Notes: generated by a model from the sequence alone, not told the origin. 64,000 nt of DNA from Diadema setosum (GCA_033980235.1 CM067062.1:8888400-8952399), one strand, 5' to 3'; positions 22,366-37,000 are shown, numbered from the stretch's first letter. Program-made: numbers and translations.

Positions 22366-24950
22366 CTACATTGTACGTATATAAGTTGATTATGTATGTT
22401 GAGATGGAGAAAAATAAAAATGAACTTGAACTTACCGTATTATTTTGGTCCTCGTTGTTACTATTTATTTATTATTTATTTATTATTATCACCTATATAC
22501 CTATACCTATCTATCTATCTATATCTATCTATCTATCCATCTCTATCAATGTATCTATCTACCCATCTATCCATATCCTTATCTATCTCTTTTCTGTATA
22601 GAGTATCTAATTGTTTTTTTTTAATCTGATGTATTTTTCACATTTCAGCTTGCTTGCTTGTCTGCTTGCTTTTTAAAAGCATACATATGGAAGTCTTCTT
22701 ACTGGAGTGGTGCTGCGTGATTTCTCAACCATCTTGGCGCTGACAAGTCACTGATCTCTATAATCAAAGAGATTATCAGTGTTATGCACTGATCACTCCT
22801 GAGAACTCAGTGGTTTGACGAGTTTGAGAATGCGCTGTAAAAATAATATCAACAGAGGGCAGCCTACTGATTTCTAAAGAGATCAACTGTGATCAGTATG
22901 AATATCGTGGGAGCGAAATGGGTACACGCTTACCCCTTGGCAATGTTTTTGAAATGAAACCAGCATGATTTACTGAACATTATTGTGTGTTTTCTTTTAT
23001 GTTGACTTATAGGATCGTCGTAAATATTGCTAATTTTAACCTGATCGAAGATTTCAGAATTAACAGAACAGTTTTTGCTGAAGCAAAAAGGCTAGCTGTC
23101 ATTAAATGAAATGAAAGAAACGAATTACTTCGGACAAGCTGGTAGAATCTTTTAATCATGATTTATGCACTATTGAAAATTTCAAAGACAAGACACAAGG
23201 ACATCTAACAGAATAAGGTTAGATTACAATTTCACTAATTGCTTGATTTAATTTTTTTTTTGTTCATTTCAGAATATGTTTTAGACTTTCCTATTATAAA
23301 GCCCAAACAACATGGTGTGCATACTGGTACCATAATATCATTCTGTTGAACCAAGGCAAGGCCCAGGGGTAAACCATCTCTCTGGTAGATCTGCGCGTAT
23401 GGCATGCATTATGTATCATTATGTTTGAGGTTGAAATAATCGACATCGCGTAATCTTTCTTCTTTCTTCTGTTCTTTCATCAAGTTCTCTTTAATTGTCC
23501 TTCAATCATTTTCTTCCATATTTTCTCTTTTTTCTCCGGGGCTCATGAACTCCTCTCTTCGTTTTTATCACCTCTTTACCCTTCCCAATCTTTTTTTTTT
23601 CTATGTTCCGTTTATCCACTCCACTCATATAATTGGTCTAAAATCTGGACCGACTCCGCGAATTTTGGTAGTAGATCGTAGCCATAGAGCTCTATTACAG
23701 CTCTATGATGGTAGCCCGCTCCAGACGCAGAGGTCGTCGGAACAAAATGTAAACTTCCACATGCTGTCTATCGTCGCCGCCTCGTAGCAACGCATTAACA
23801 ATACCCATCACGGAGTAAACAACCTCTTCTGTGTGGGTCCACTGATTCACCTTCTAAACTGGGTGTCCTCGGTTGAGCGAACATCGGCGGTATACACAAT
23901 CGAATGGGAAATTAGCTAGATCGAGGATCCACGGAGCGTACACACAACACGGTCTGCCCAGCTGTGCCTAGTGAAACGTGATCCAGATAACACAAATTAA
24001 GTACTCAAATTCTGGAAATACAAACAACAGTGGACATGTCCTCAACTGAAAATGATATGCCATCATACAACTAAATCTGGTGAGTCCCGAGAGCAATATA
24101 TGTTTAAATCTATTCATTGGTTTTAGTCTAATTTATCTCGAGCCGGTTCCCTCTTTTCACAGCGGCGATGTGATTCACGCCCGTCGAGGAGGTGCGGTCG
24201 CGGCCCCGGCCCCGTGCCCAAGGTTGACCATTGAGTGAATAAGCCGATGCAGCAGCGGTCAATTTAGCCGCTATCTATCGGCCCTAATGTAAAACATCCT
24301 TGGATCCTAACGGTATGTTAGCCGTTTGGGGCGTTCATCAGGGTACTCTTTATGTATTAGCCAATTATTAAATTAAGTAGAAATGTTGAAGGACGCAGAC
24401 GACTGTCTAATCTAACCAGCATGACCAGAGTAATCAGAAGATTAGAATGCTTGAAAACATCTCTTTCTTTCACAAATGCAATGGCTTCAGAAGGTCTAAT
24501 TTACTAGACCTAGTCTGAATCCTGTTGATAGACCACTGGGCTGGGCTGAGCTTAGTAGAAGTATGAATACTAAAGTATACTGAATGCTACCAGAAGTCTC
24601 TTTTAAATTGTATGATTGCAGGTTTGTTTAATCATGTTAATGGCAGTTGCAGGCAGTGAAAGGGGCCACCAGGGGTAGCGAAAAAAAAAAGAAGAATATG
24701 ATTATGATGCAACTATATTGCAGGAGTCGCCACGAGGGCAATTTCAATATCGTCATAAACATCAGCCATATCAAAATAGGTTGTCTATAGATCTAGCATA
24801 GGATCTATCAGTATCAATCTCATCTAGTGAATAGTCTACCTAGACATGTATTGAGTCACAATAAATGAGTGGTCATCGGATTACTAGATCTATGCTACAT
24901 CCACATGTATTATTAAAACTGTTAGTAGTCTAGAGTTCTAGTACTAGTAG
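22366..24950. other. No gene recognised; contains a TATC microsatellite
   Basis: A TATC/TATCTA array covers about 22497-22590. A short palindrome (CATAGAGCT ... AGCTCTATG) lies near 23680-23706. The rest shows no coding structure I can support. Confidence 0.45.
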
Positions 24951-25845
24951 CATACTTGCCAACTCTACCGCTTTTGGCGGTAGACTACCGCTTTTTAGAG
25001 GTTTTGACCGGCTACCGATTTTCTCTTCTGATCTACTGATTTTGTAGCAAACCTACCATAAAATGAAATGGAAGTCATATTTTCCCTTCATTGTGCGTTG
25101 ATTCCCTAAAATAAGCTAGTAATTAGAATACTATTATCATTTCAAGGAACTCGTTCCTCAAAAACGGCGTATTCAGCCTTCTAATATGCACACATGTATG
25201 CACACTGCAGTGGCGCACTAGTCTCTAAACGTGCGTGCAAGACTTACTGTACACGTGTATGTGTAGCTAGAACCACGCGTAATAGTAATGTTTTGGTAAC
25301 TCACGTTCTGCAAGAGTGAATGCTACAAATGGAAACCCTCCCAAACACTGTAGAAGAGAGCAAAATCTGCCACGTACAGGAATCTCACAGCCAGGTCATC
25401 TGCTAATTAATTTAGATTTGGTGAGGGCAACATTATGTCTTATTCATCAAACTAGCTCCACAATAGAAAGTGCACTATAAGGGGATAAATTATTTGCCAA
25501 TATGTTTGATTACTTTTTCAAATATGCTTAGCCTACAAAAATTATTTTACCAATATGTCTGATTTCATTTTTATATGCATAGTCTGCAAAATAGTTCATA
25601 GATTTACATGGATTATATGTTTTTTTATCAATACCAAGAACCCTTTAAAAAGGTTAAAAAGCATGTACCAAATCTCAGATTTTGATATTGAAAAACAAAA
25701 AAGTCTACACTGTGGGAGGGGGGGAAACTCCCCTTCCCACACCCTCCTCCCCCCCCCCCCCTCGCGCGTAAGCGCGCTCGGGCTTGGTCGCTTCGCTCCC
25801 TCGCAAAATCTACCTCTTCAGGATTTCAAAATGTTGGCAAGTATG
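24951..25845. mobile_element. hAT-like non-autonomous element
   Basis: The ends are CATACTTGCCAAC (24951-24963) and its exact inverse (25833-25845). The flanks ACTAGTAG (24943-24950) and GCTAGTAG (25846-25853) form an 8-bp duplication with one mismatch, the hAT length. The interior has a C-rich run (about 25750-25761) and no transposase motif. Confidence 0.65.
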
Positions 25846-25853
25846 GCTAGTAG

Positions 25854-26530
25854 TATCTCATCTACCGGTACCAGGTACTAATTTAAAAATGTTGCCTACA
25901 CGTACAGTTTGTACTTCGAGAACTAGAGTACAGTATAGTTGGACCTAGAGTCTACCACTCATCGACCACTTTTTGAATGAATACCTTGTATATCTAAGAA
26001 AATATCCCTCATTTTCTCCTTAATTTCATTCCGCTCGAGGCAGAAAATACCGCAGATTCATATCCCGGGCTCAGATTGTTGACTCGTACCGTACGCGTGG
26101 AGTTCTTGGCGACAAACACAAGTGACATTTTTCAATGTACACCGGCTCAAGCTCATCATTTTAATCGACCGCCCGTTTTCCCATTGAAAAGCACATAGAT
26201 GCAGTGAATGGGCAAATATGTGTTAACAATGATTACTTGTATTACTATTGAAGATTTTCTTCAATTCTTTTTCCTCCTGTTTCCTCAGGTTATTTACCTG
26301 TATCCCCCTAATTTTTCTTGATTTGTATTCATGTTCGAATGTTCCAACCGAATGTTCTGGCATATTGCGTCCCATCCCACGCGTATTTTTGATTTTATAC
26401 GCAAGAAAGCCATTGCGCGAGGGTGGTCGATGAGTAGTAGACTTACGATACTATCAGGGCAGGGTCTAGTAGAACCTCTATGAGTAGAGGAAACAAATAT
26501 AGGTACTAGAAATAGAGAAACTTTCTCTGT
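25854..26530. other. No gene recognised
   Basis: No repeat boundary, RNA gene or splice-supported frame seen. Confidence 0.35.
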
Positions 26531-26534
26531 TCAA

Positions 26535-26752
26535 GGGTGCCTATTTGTGACAGCAGGCAGTTTCATTCATCGATGAAACAGCAACATGTTTTGTAAAGTG
26601 CATCGCGTGTGCTTAGTCCCAGTAATGTTAGAACAAAAGTGGGAGTTACTCGCATCTGTTATGGGAAGGGGTACTCTCGCATCTGATTGAGCAGTTTCAT
26701 CAATGAATGAAACTGCCTCTGCTGCCAATAGGCACCCTATGGCAAACAGGGA
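26535..26752. repeat. Foldback MITE-like repeat
   Basis: The left arm (26535-26580, GGGTGCCTATT ... GGCAGTTTCATTCAT) and right arm (26692-26752) are inverted copies of about 50 bp, with CCCTGTTTGCC near the outer end. Confidence 0.55.
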
Positions 26753-27360
26753 TAATCACTTGTATGATAGTATTGTCTTGTACAGTGTAGATGAAGGGAT
26801 GACTTGAGGGGAAATCTTCATGATGCTCTGAAAATATGTCAGAATTGCAACTGATATTGACAAATTGGGATTGACAAATTGCTGTACATCAATGTATTGA
26901 AAATAATTAAAAGAAAAATTTAAGAAGTTTAGCAATTTGAGAAAGCAGCCTATTTAATTACAACAGACTTCTACCACCACTGGTAAGTATTTGCCAGGCA
27001 GCTGTCCTTCTTTCGTGTGGTCATGCAAGTCTAAAGGAAGAAAAGTAAGGGGAAAAAAGGAAAGAGAGACCGAAATGTATGAATTGCTCAGTATTTGGCA
27101 GATTCACATGTGTTTTTGTGATATGATAGAATTCATGGGCACTGTACAATTCACTACATGAAAAGTTCTACCACAGGCTTTTTGAGTTAATTGTGGGGGA
27201 GGGTATATTTCCCAACTTCCTTATCAAAGAGAGCACATTTCGAATGTCAAAAATGAAAAGAGAGAAGTGTATCAAATATTTGAGCTTTAGCAAGATATTT
27301 CAGTCAACGAGATGAGATTGATATTCAAACTGATAACATGCTTTCTTTGTTCATGTGCAG

Positions 27361-27475
27361 AAAGAAACCAAATACAGCTGTAACACACAGAGCTGACCAA
27401 TCCATGGATAACTAAAGTGATACAGCTGTGAACTCGAGCAAAAAAATTTGCTGATTTTCTGCCTGTGCAAGCACC
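27361..27475 (+). other. Putative 5' UTR exon part of the EF-hand gene
   Basis: A 3' splice-site-like TTCATGTGCAG ends at 27360, preceded by pyrimidines. The ATG frame has an in-frame TGA at 27452-27454, so this segment would be untranslated. A further upstream non-coding exon is implied but was not found. Confidence 0.4.
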
Positions 27476-28099
27476 ATGTTGGATCCTAGTTTACCATGGC
27501 TTGCTTCCGGATACCGCAATCTCAAGCGGGAGGATTTCTTCCGGCCACACTCGGCCATGGATTCCGCCCAGCACAGGTACTTGGAGACAGGTAGCCGTGA
27601 CCTCGAGCTGCGCCCCTCCACGCCAGCAAGCCGACAGGGACGTAGAGTGAAGAGTGCTACCCACATGCGAGTGCACAGCAGTGCGGTGAAGCATAGGTTC
27701 TCCAGGCCGCGCAGCGCTCGTGCAACGAGCAGTCATCGCAATGAGAGAGTCGGGTGCTACAACTACTCCCCGGAGGACACTGCGCGCCTCTCGGCCCTAA
27801 TGAACCGACGCCCCAAGAGTGCCACGGCGGTGCTGCTGAAACACCGGCCATCGTCGGCCCAGAACAAGAGCGTGACGCAGGTGGAGAGGCTGCACCATCA
27901 GGAGCAGGTCATCAGACGTTACACGGAAGATACTGGAGAGGAGGTCCAGCACTCCTGCCCCTTCTGTCCAGTGGAATGTCGACCAGCGTCCAGCAGCTCA
28001 CACCGACCAACATCCTCAACGGGGCTGCTGGCGGCTCATCTCCCGTCGCACCACGATCACAAGAGCAACTGGACTAGACCCAAGACGGCCCCAACCACG
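27476..28099 (+). CDS. Coding exon 1 of the EF-hand gene
   Basis: 624 nt, residues 1-208. The donor reads ACG|GTATGG. It holds the RPxSA-type motifs and a CPFC cysteine pair (161, 164). Confidence 0.8.
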
Positions 28100-31000
28100 G
28101 TATGGCACATTCACTTCTTATGCAAACATCAGGTCCCATTTCACAGGGATATTGCAGTCATTTCAATGTCCAATGAAAGAATCATGATAGTTTTAACTGA
28201 TCAGTTGTGCCCAGCTGCTGCCATTTAGTTGACTACAATCAAAGTTTGTAGTGCTTTATGAATTGCAACAGTTGATGCATGCACTGAATGAGGCCAAGAT
28301 ACAGTGTAGTTTGCATTGTCACCATTTCATTTACAGTGTATAATTTCACCCGTCAACTTTCCTATTAAAGTGTGTATGCCATGTAGCGGGACATTCCTTG
28401 TACATTGCAACTCATCATTTGTTTTTGTCGGTTTTAATGAAGATAACATGATAAATGCTATTTCTGCATGTTAGAATGATGCAGAGCTTCATAATTTTAT
28501 ATTTTCTCAAAGACGGAAGTAGTCAACATTTACAATGTAAAAATACAGGAAGTTTACAAACTCATTTTTATGGTGTTATTGGAGCAACATATTTCCATAT
28601 GAAGAATAACTTCAACCACATTATGATTGTCACACACCATGAAGATTTATGCAGTGATGTCATGATCACATTACCCCGTTACATCCATCTGGCTACATGT
28701 TTATGCCATTAGGAAATTAGATGATTGCATGATAATAGAATGATGCATGTCCTACTGGCATTCTTTTCCTCATTTCACTCTTATCGTGGCTGCTCCTTTG
28801 CCCCCATCCCCCCATTTTCCCTGCTTTTTTTGCTCAAAAACAAATTTTTCAAAATACAAAAATTGTTCAGATGAAGGCACAAGATGAAAAGAACTGATAT
28901 TTTTTTTTTTTATACAGAGATTCAATGTTAAAAATGCTTCACCTGAAAGAAACACTGCCTATAGTGTGTACTCATTCAATTCCTTCTCTCTTTTGTTTTC
29001 GTTTTTTTAATCTGTCTAATGAGCATGAGCATATAAGGAGAAGAAGGAAAGGAAAAAGAGAATACTTGTCTCTTGTGTCAATTCTGCTAGCTCTCTTTCT
29101 TCAGTGCCAAGGACGTAAAAAGCATACATTGTGCCCTGTCGTTGCTACCAATCCACACAGGTGTGACAAGAACTAAGGTCTTAATTTCCCAAACAGTGCC
29201 AGCTCACAATTTCCCACAAATACCATTGTACCTGTATCTGAGAGTATTTGGCGATTAGACAAATACAGGCACTTCACTTGTGGCTCCATTAACCACCTGT
29301 TATTTTGTGTTTCATTAAATAGTGAATCTACACCGTAGATGTCGCACCCAATAGTGGCTAAGATAAAAAAAAAAAAAGGTTGTTTAACCTGTGGTAGTTA
29401 AGATGTCATGGGAAACAAAAGAGTGGTAGTGGTTTCCCACACTTGATATGCACCAGGCATGAATTACAATGCAGTCTTCATGCCCATATGCATGAGTTGA
29501 TGTCAAAACCTTCTGTACACATGTATCAAGTTGCAAGGAAGAGATTTTGTGTTTGAGCTTGTGAATAATGCGAAGGGAGTGTCCTAACTTTAATGGATCA
29601 CCAGGCATAGCAGAAAAGAGGACTAGACCTAGGTGGTCAGTTACTGGATAGAAGCTTGCGTTATCGGACAGGTGAAAGAAGGCCTAGTAGGATATGCAAT
29701 TCAGAAAGCGTATGGAGTGCACAGTGTTGGACCTTGAAGACATTTTGGAAGTCCACATTGTTAGTGATTGATTTGCCATAAAGCATCTCGCTACTTTGAC
29801 CTTTATTTTCAACACATTTGGAAGATGTTTCGAAAGGGTCTCAAAGTAAGTGCTCAATCATTGTGTGTGTGGTTTTTTTTCTGGGTGTGTACAGTGATAG
29901 TACAGTTTTGGTGGAGATGAGAATTGGGTTTTTAACTCTTTGCGAGATACCAAGAAAACACTTATGATATAGTACAGAACATACCATTTTAAGAGGAATT
30001 CAAAGTTTATTTGACGAAAATCGGGTTTGGAATGACTGAAACATCAAAAAACAAAGTAAAACAAAGCGATCGTAATAAAGTGTGGGTCCCACACTTTATC
30101 AGAATCGCTCTTTTTTGATATCTCAGCCATTTCAAAACCAATTTTCATCAAATAAATGTTGAATTCCTCATAGAATTACATACTCTTTCACATTTTATAA
30201 GAGGTTTCTCATTATCTCACCAAAAAATGTTAGAAACCTGAAATTAGGTCTCAACCATAACTGTACAATCCCTTTAAGCAATTTGCAACTGTTTGTAATC
30301 AGCTTCATCTTTACTGTCACATTGTTAAAGTTTTCAGTGCTGCTTTTGAATTGTGATTGTTAGAGGACTAATGAAGGTTTTGAAATCCAGGCTCTGTGGA
30401 CTCCAAATGTGTGGAATGACACAAGTAAGGATGAAATGTTATACCTGATGTATTGTGAGTGTGATAGATTATTCCCCTATTGAGACTTCTTTGGTGTAAC
30501 AACGATGAGCAAGTCTTATATTGTGGTCTAATTCATATAATTATTGTTTCCTACCCAAACTCGACCTGTGTTGAGTGTAATGATCTGCTTCATCTGCTTT
30601 CCCTTGTATATAACCATAGTTCATATGGGATGCATTGAGTTTTTGATGATGATGATGATGATGATGATGAAACAAAACTCTGCATAGCTGTTGACAAACT
30701 TTCAGTTAGTCAGAGTAACCAGCTTAATCAACTTTTAGACTAATTTTCAAGATGAAATTGATCTATCAACATTTGTTAATGCAAAAGTAATCAACAGTGG
30801 TTTTTTGAACATCAGAGTGTACCTGATATTTTACTGTATGTCAGAAAGTGAATGAATCTATCATTTGTGCTAATTTGATTTACTCCCTTCTTGCTCTGTT
30901 TCAGAGACGAGAATTGTCCCAACTGCCAAGGCACAACAATGTAAGTTTTGTGTATTGTTTAACAGACATTGAATACATGAAAGAAGACACGATGTATTTC

Positions 31001-34000
31001 TTTAGAGAAAGAGTCAGCCAGTCTTATGACATATGAATGCAATGTATGTACATGATGTATGTAACTCTTGACTACTCATCTGACACGTTCATGCAGATGC
31101 AGAGTACTGCTTCTGATCAAAATTTTAGGAACCTGACAAGCCTTAAAGGGAAAATAAACCCCAAGAGCAATGTGGATTGAGTGAAAGCAGCAACATTAGT
31201 AGAACACATCAGTGAAAGTTTGAAGAAAATCGGACAATCGATGCAAAAGTTATGAATTTTTAAAGTTTTGGTGTTGGAACCGCTGGATGAGGAGACTACT
31301 AGAGGTTATGACGTATGAGTGGACAACAATACCAAGAAAATATAAAGAAAATTCTACAAAAATCCATTTTTCATGAAAATTACAAATTCCATCAACTTGA
31401 TATTGACATGAATGTTAAGGGTAGCAATTATTTCCCCTGCTTTCTGAAAGAGGTTGGTCCATTGCTCTTTCATGATTCTAGAAAAGTGAATTTTTGTTGA
31501 ATTTCCTTTATATTTTCTTTGTATTGTTGTCCACTCATATGTCATATCCTCTAGTAGTCTCCTCATCCAGTGGTTCCAACACCAAAACTTTTGCATCGAT
31601 TGTCCGATTTTCCTCAAACTTTCACTGATGTGTTCTACTAATGTTGTTGCTTTCACTCAATCCACATTGCTCTTGGGGTTTATCTTCCCTTTAAAGGTAG
31701 GGAATCCCATTTGCATGCCTTAAATGAAAAGCTGTATAAATACAGTGGTATGTTGAAGAGAGTATCATTTTAGAAACTCCCATGAAGTATTGAAAGTGGA
31801 AGGTAACATTTATAGGGTTCTCGCCAGGAATTTCCTCGCGCTTCTCGGCAGTTATACGCGCTGTTGTGGGGGTGGGTACGCGAAGCGCGGAAGCCTTCGC
31901 TAATGCTCAATACAACACAGATAAATCACCGCTAAAATGCCACTAAATGCGACATTTTCACGGAGATGTAATGAACGTTGTGAGGGGCACATTCTCACAG
32001 AAACAATGCAGAAACTCCATACCTTTTGTTGGCGGCAGTTCCTAAATAATAAATGAAAGAGAAGTAGGTGCCGATGGTGAAGGTTCCGATTTCTTTTAGG
32101 CCTTTGTTTCACTGTTGCCGTCTCTGCATCGCAACAACGCTCGCCGTGTACTAACTATACCCGTAGTGTTTTTGCTTTCTCGCCGTCTGCTCGACCACAT
32201 GGTAGGCCCACTGCATGCAGATGCGCGAGAAGCGATCGAGAACTAACGTGCAGATGCGCGAGAAGTGATCGAGAACTTTCGGGACATCGTTGCACTTTCC
32301 TTTCGGAATAACAAACCTTCAGAGTATTAAAGAAAACACCGTTTTGGGGCCGTTGTATTCCGAAATTATACTGGCAGAACGTTCGAAATAACAAAACTGA
32401 TTTCGTTTGGATATAAACGAATATTTCTCCTTTATCATTTTTCGATAAACGATCATTCAGAATTAAGAATGTAGAGTGTTATTTTACCATTATCCTTTCA
32501 GAGTAACGAACCCTCAGAGTACGAAAACTGTAACCGTTTTGGGGCCGTCGTTTTATTCCGAAATTATACTGGCAGAACGTCCAAGTTCGAAATAACAAAA
32601 CTGATTTCGTTTGGAAATAAACAAACATTTCTTCTTTATCGTTTTCCGATTGTTCAGAATTAAGAATCTAACATATTTTATCATCATTATTCTTCGGAGT
32701 AACGAACCTTCAGAGTAAAAGAAAACTGTAACCATTTTGGGGCTGCCATTTTATTCCGAAATTTCACTGGCAGAAACGTTCGAAATAACAAAACTGATTT
32801 CGTTGTGAAATGAGCGGACATTTTTTTCTTGATCATTTTTGGATTAACGAACCTTCAGAATAAAGAATCTAGCATTATTTTATCATTAATCTGTCGGAGT
32901 AACGAACCCTCAGTGTAAACCCTCAGTGTAAGAAAACTGCAAGTGTTTTTGGGCAGTCGTTTTATTCCGAAATTTCACTGGCAAAACGTTCGAAATGACG
33001 CACTGATTTTGTTTTGAAATTTACGGACATTTTTTCTTTATTTAATTTCGGTTAACAAACCTTCAGAATAAAGAATCTACAATTTATTATTTTATCATTA
33101 CTATTTCTGTCGGAGTAACAGACCCTTCGAGTACGAAAACACGCTGTTTTGTGCCGTCGTTTTATTCCGAAATTTCACTGGCAGAATGTTCGAAATAACA
33201 AAACTGATTTCGTTGTGAAATGAACGAACATTTTTTCTTAATCATTTTTGGATTAACGAACCTTCAGAATAAAGATTCTAGCATTATTTTATCATCAATC
33301 TGTCGGAGTAACGAAAAAAAAAAGAACCTTGGTGGTGATATTAACTGATGCTGGTGTAGAGAAAAACAAAGACAGCTTGCTCAAAAGATGCTTCCTTCTT
33401 TCAGTTTATTTTCTCCCCAGTCATTCCTATCGTTCTGCTCCCATGAACCCTTGCCATGCACGGACGATTTCCATGAAATTTCCACGAAAGCCAGGTGTCA
33501 GATAAAGGAATGCCGCGCGTACTGCCACCTTGCTTCAGTGGTCATAAACAGCGTGTACATAGTATGTAAACCAACTGGGAACATTGATGAATGATTATCC
33601 ATTTATTTTCTGCCCATGAAGGCCCCCTAACCCACCTGTTAACAAACCAAGCCAGAAGCACGGAGAAGGAAAATGGAATATTCACGAATGACGTTTACAA
33701 ATCCATGGAAAGTAAAAAAAGGCTTAAATGGAACGCATGGCTTTTTAAATTAAAAAAAAAAAATAATAACCCGCTGAAACTACCAAAACCAAAATAACAA
33801 TTTGCATTTGCGTACTCCATCGCACGTTCTTTTTTCTCTTTTTTTAAACAAAAGATGGAGTTAATTTTCTCTCTGCGGCAATGCTTTGAACGCATCTAAT
33901 TTTGCGTCAATGCCGATGGCCAGCTTCCTAAAGAATTGATACGAATCCTTTCAAATATACAAAACAAAGTCTAAAAATCCTGGATCCTGGCGGTGAATTC

Positions 34001-37000
34001 CGGTGGTATTATAAATCCTGCTCACTATCAAAATTTAATCATCTGTTCCTTGCGCCATTTTACCAACCAACTATTCCTGAAAATTTCATCCTAATCTGTT
34101 CCCAAATTTTGACTTATTTTGCGAATAGAGAGACAGAGAGGCAGACAAATGAACAAACAAACCAAAGCAGCCAAAAAAAAAAAAAAAATACAACATTTGG
34201 CGGAGGGGGGCATGCATTTCATATCGTTTGTTTTTGCGTAACCCGACAACAAGCGTGACAACAAGTGAGCACGTGTCAGCCTTCCTCAGCCTCCCTCGGC
34301 CTCCGACCCTCTCTTTCTGTCCTCTCTTGGGTGGACGTGCAACCAGGGAGGTGGACCTCCCTGGTGCATGTGTGTGTGGATCCCGAATCAGAGCGCATGT
34401 GAGTGAGCAAGTGTGTGATGTGGTGTGTATGTGCAGCTAGTACGTCGCTATGTTGAGCCGCGTTGTTGTGATCGGTGCGGTGACTGCGTGGATAACTTTT
34501 TGCGCTTGTAAACTGCTGCTCCTTTCAACATCTAGCTTCTTTTCTAGCCAGATAATAAAGACTGAAAAAGGCGAGAAATTGGTCAAACTTCGCTCGTCAA
34601 GCAAGTTCACGCGTGGTGTTACCCTTGTCGGCAAGTTTTACCCCTGTCGGCAATTGTTTCTTCAAACCGCATGCTTGTTGGCGCCGACAAGGGTGATATA
34701 CGCTGGCGAGATCCCTGATTTAGTACATTTTTATTGACCGTTAGATTTTGAATTGAATTTTGGTCGGGCTCACCGTAAATTCCAGTACATAATACTAGGC
34801 TACCTTTGCAGACCCATGCACTGCATGTGTGTCCATCATATTTTGTGAAGAAAGTTAATCAAAACTTGCAAACATTTCTATATACATTCTTGCCACACAA
34901 AATGTTATTACATCAGCTCTTATACTTTTAGATTTGTGTTAAGAGATAAAAAATACAGAAGACTGCAACAAAAAGGCTCAAGTGTGGCTGACACACAGAA
35001 CTACTGAGTAGTTAAGAGTTTTGTGCATTATTCAAATTGTAGATAACTGTTGACTTCTAAATTTCTAAGCAGTGGCCTAAACAAGTCCCCTGAGGTTCAT
35101 ATTTAATGTTTTGCTGCATTTTGGGAGGTCTGTAAAAGGTATCCCCTACCTTTAAAATCTCTTGTATCGCTTCATATGGAATACTACAGTATGACTACAC
35201 TCTATATATTGTGAGTTCAAACACTTTTTATGCTGCAGATGTCTACATGTAGGCCATATCAAGGTAGATTGAGAAATACTGAATATCTGCATGCCATATT
35301 TTGAGAATGTACGCCACTGAATCCACTTCTTGTGCCAATGTCTACTGCAGATACGGAGAGGCCACATCGCCTACTACACCAACTTTGTGTCCCAGCTGCC
35401 GCTTCATGCCAGAGAGTGCACCTCATCTCCGCCCGTCCCCCGCCGGAGACGGGCCTTTCAGGAGGACCCCTCTCCTCCCCCCATGGTCAAGTTTGAAGAT
35501 GCTGGTGCAGGGGAAGAAGAGGAGGAGGAGGAGGAGGAAGTGGAGGATGAACTGGACTTTGGTGAAGATGGTAAGATACGCTAACTTTCCAGAGGTCCGA
35601 CATGGATCACCAACATCCTGCTACCTGTCTATGACGCTACAATCGCAACAGTAATCAAGAGCCTTTATGAAATCATATCACACTCTGTTTTGTATTTTTC
35701 TTCATAGTAATAATTGCTTATGGCAACCTATGAATTTTCATAAATTTTCCTGTACCTTGTCAAAGATATAGCTTCATGATTTTTAGTGTTTCGATCTTTT
35801 ACATTGAGAATGGGCCATGCTGTAACCATTGGTTAGAATTGTCGTATTTCTTGCGCAACAAGTCATGTTTATCAACTCTGAGTGCATTCCAAGCAAACAG
35901 ATAGTGGTTGGAGAGATGTTGATCTTTGCCCTGTCAAATATTGATTTCCATGTCATCATGACTTGTCAAGCGTTATATTTGATTAGGAGAACTTTGAAGA
36001 TATAGCATGCCAATCTTTGTGAGAGGGAAAAAGAATAAAGCTTAAACGTTACATGTGTTCTCACAATGGATTTGTTTGCATTGTTCCCAGAGTGATAGTG
36101 TATCTCAAGCATCGTATTTGGATAGTATTTGAGGTAATTGTCGTTGTGATCTTGAGCATTTCAAAAGACCTGAGCCGCTTTTATCTAGCCTCTGTCATTG
36201 CATTTACCATGGCAACCATTAACAAACCGTAGTACAGTGGGTTTCATTCATTAAAAAAACCCAAAACAGAACCAAAAAAACCCAATTGATGGAAAGATGC
36301 ATCTTCTGGTATTTGCACTTTATGCAAGGATCCTTCACAATGGTTTTTCTTAGTAACCACAAGACTTGTCTGACACAGCGACAAGTGATAAAGACAAAAT
36401 GAATTCCAGCAGTAGAAATAAAGCCAAAGGTAGCAGGCATATTTACAAACTCTTTACTAATGCCCATGATTTAAAAATGTCAGTAGATTAAGGCTTTGCT
36501 TTCTAATGCACGCACAGACATATTTAAAATAAAACATTGAGCTACATATACAATGCGATTGAAATGTGAACCAATTGGAAACTGGCATTTAGAACTTCTT
36601 TTACTAAAACAAATTGTCAGGGCAGAAGAATTCAAAATGGGACCTTTTAACTGAACTTAAAAATTTCATGCTCAGTGATATTCCAATAGCCGCATTTACA
36701 ATGCATGCTACTTTATGACTCATTTGAAGCAGATTAATGTAGTGTACACATTGTATTTGAAGACAGATAATGATGCTAAAAATCGTCTGAAAAACGGTTG
36801 ATATACAAGTGGTGGTAAACTGTTTTTGCTATTGATGTTGAATGAAAATGTGTGTGATTTTTCATTTTGATATTGAGATTGATATTTTTTTCCTTCAATT
36901 ACCAAATCCTCTTATGGGTTGTAAAGTTATATTTGGAATTAGCTGATAGTGCCCAAGCACTTGAGCATATGTTATTTTCTGGGTGTTGGATCCCTTTAGA

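Noticed and set aside
28100..28228. Exon 1 continuing to a stop at 28228
   Set aside because: A GTATGG donor at 28100 and in-frame joining to exon 2 fit better; the composition turns AT-rich right after the donor.
31315..31656. Reverse frame of 100 residues in intron 2
   Set aside because: It lies across the arms of the TTAA-flanked MITE and has no recognisable protein motif.
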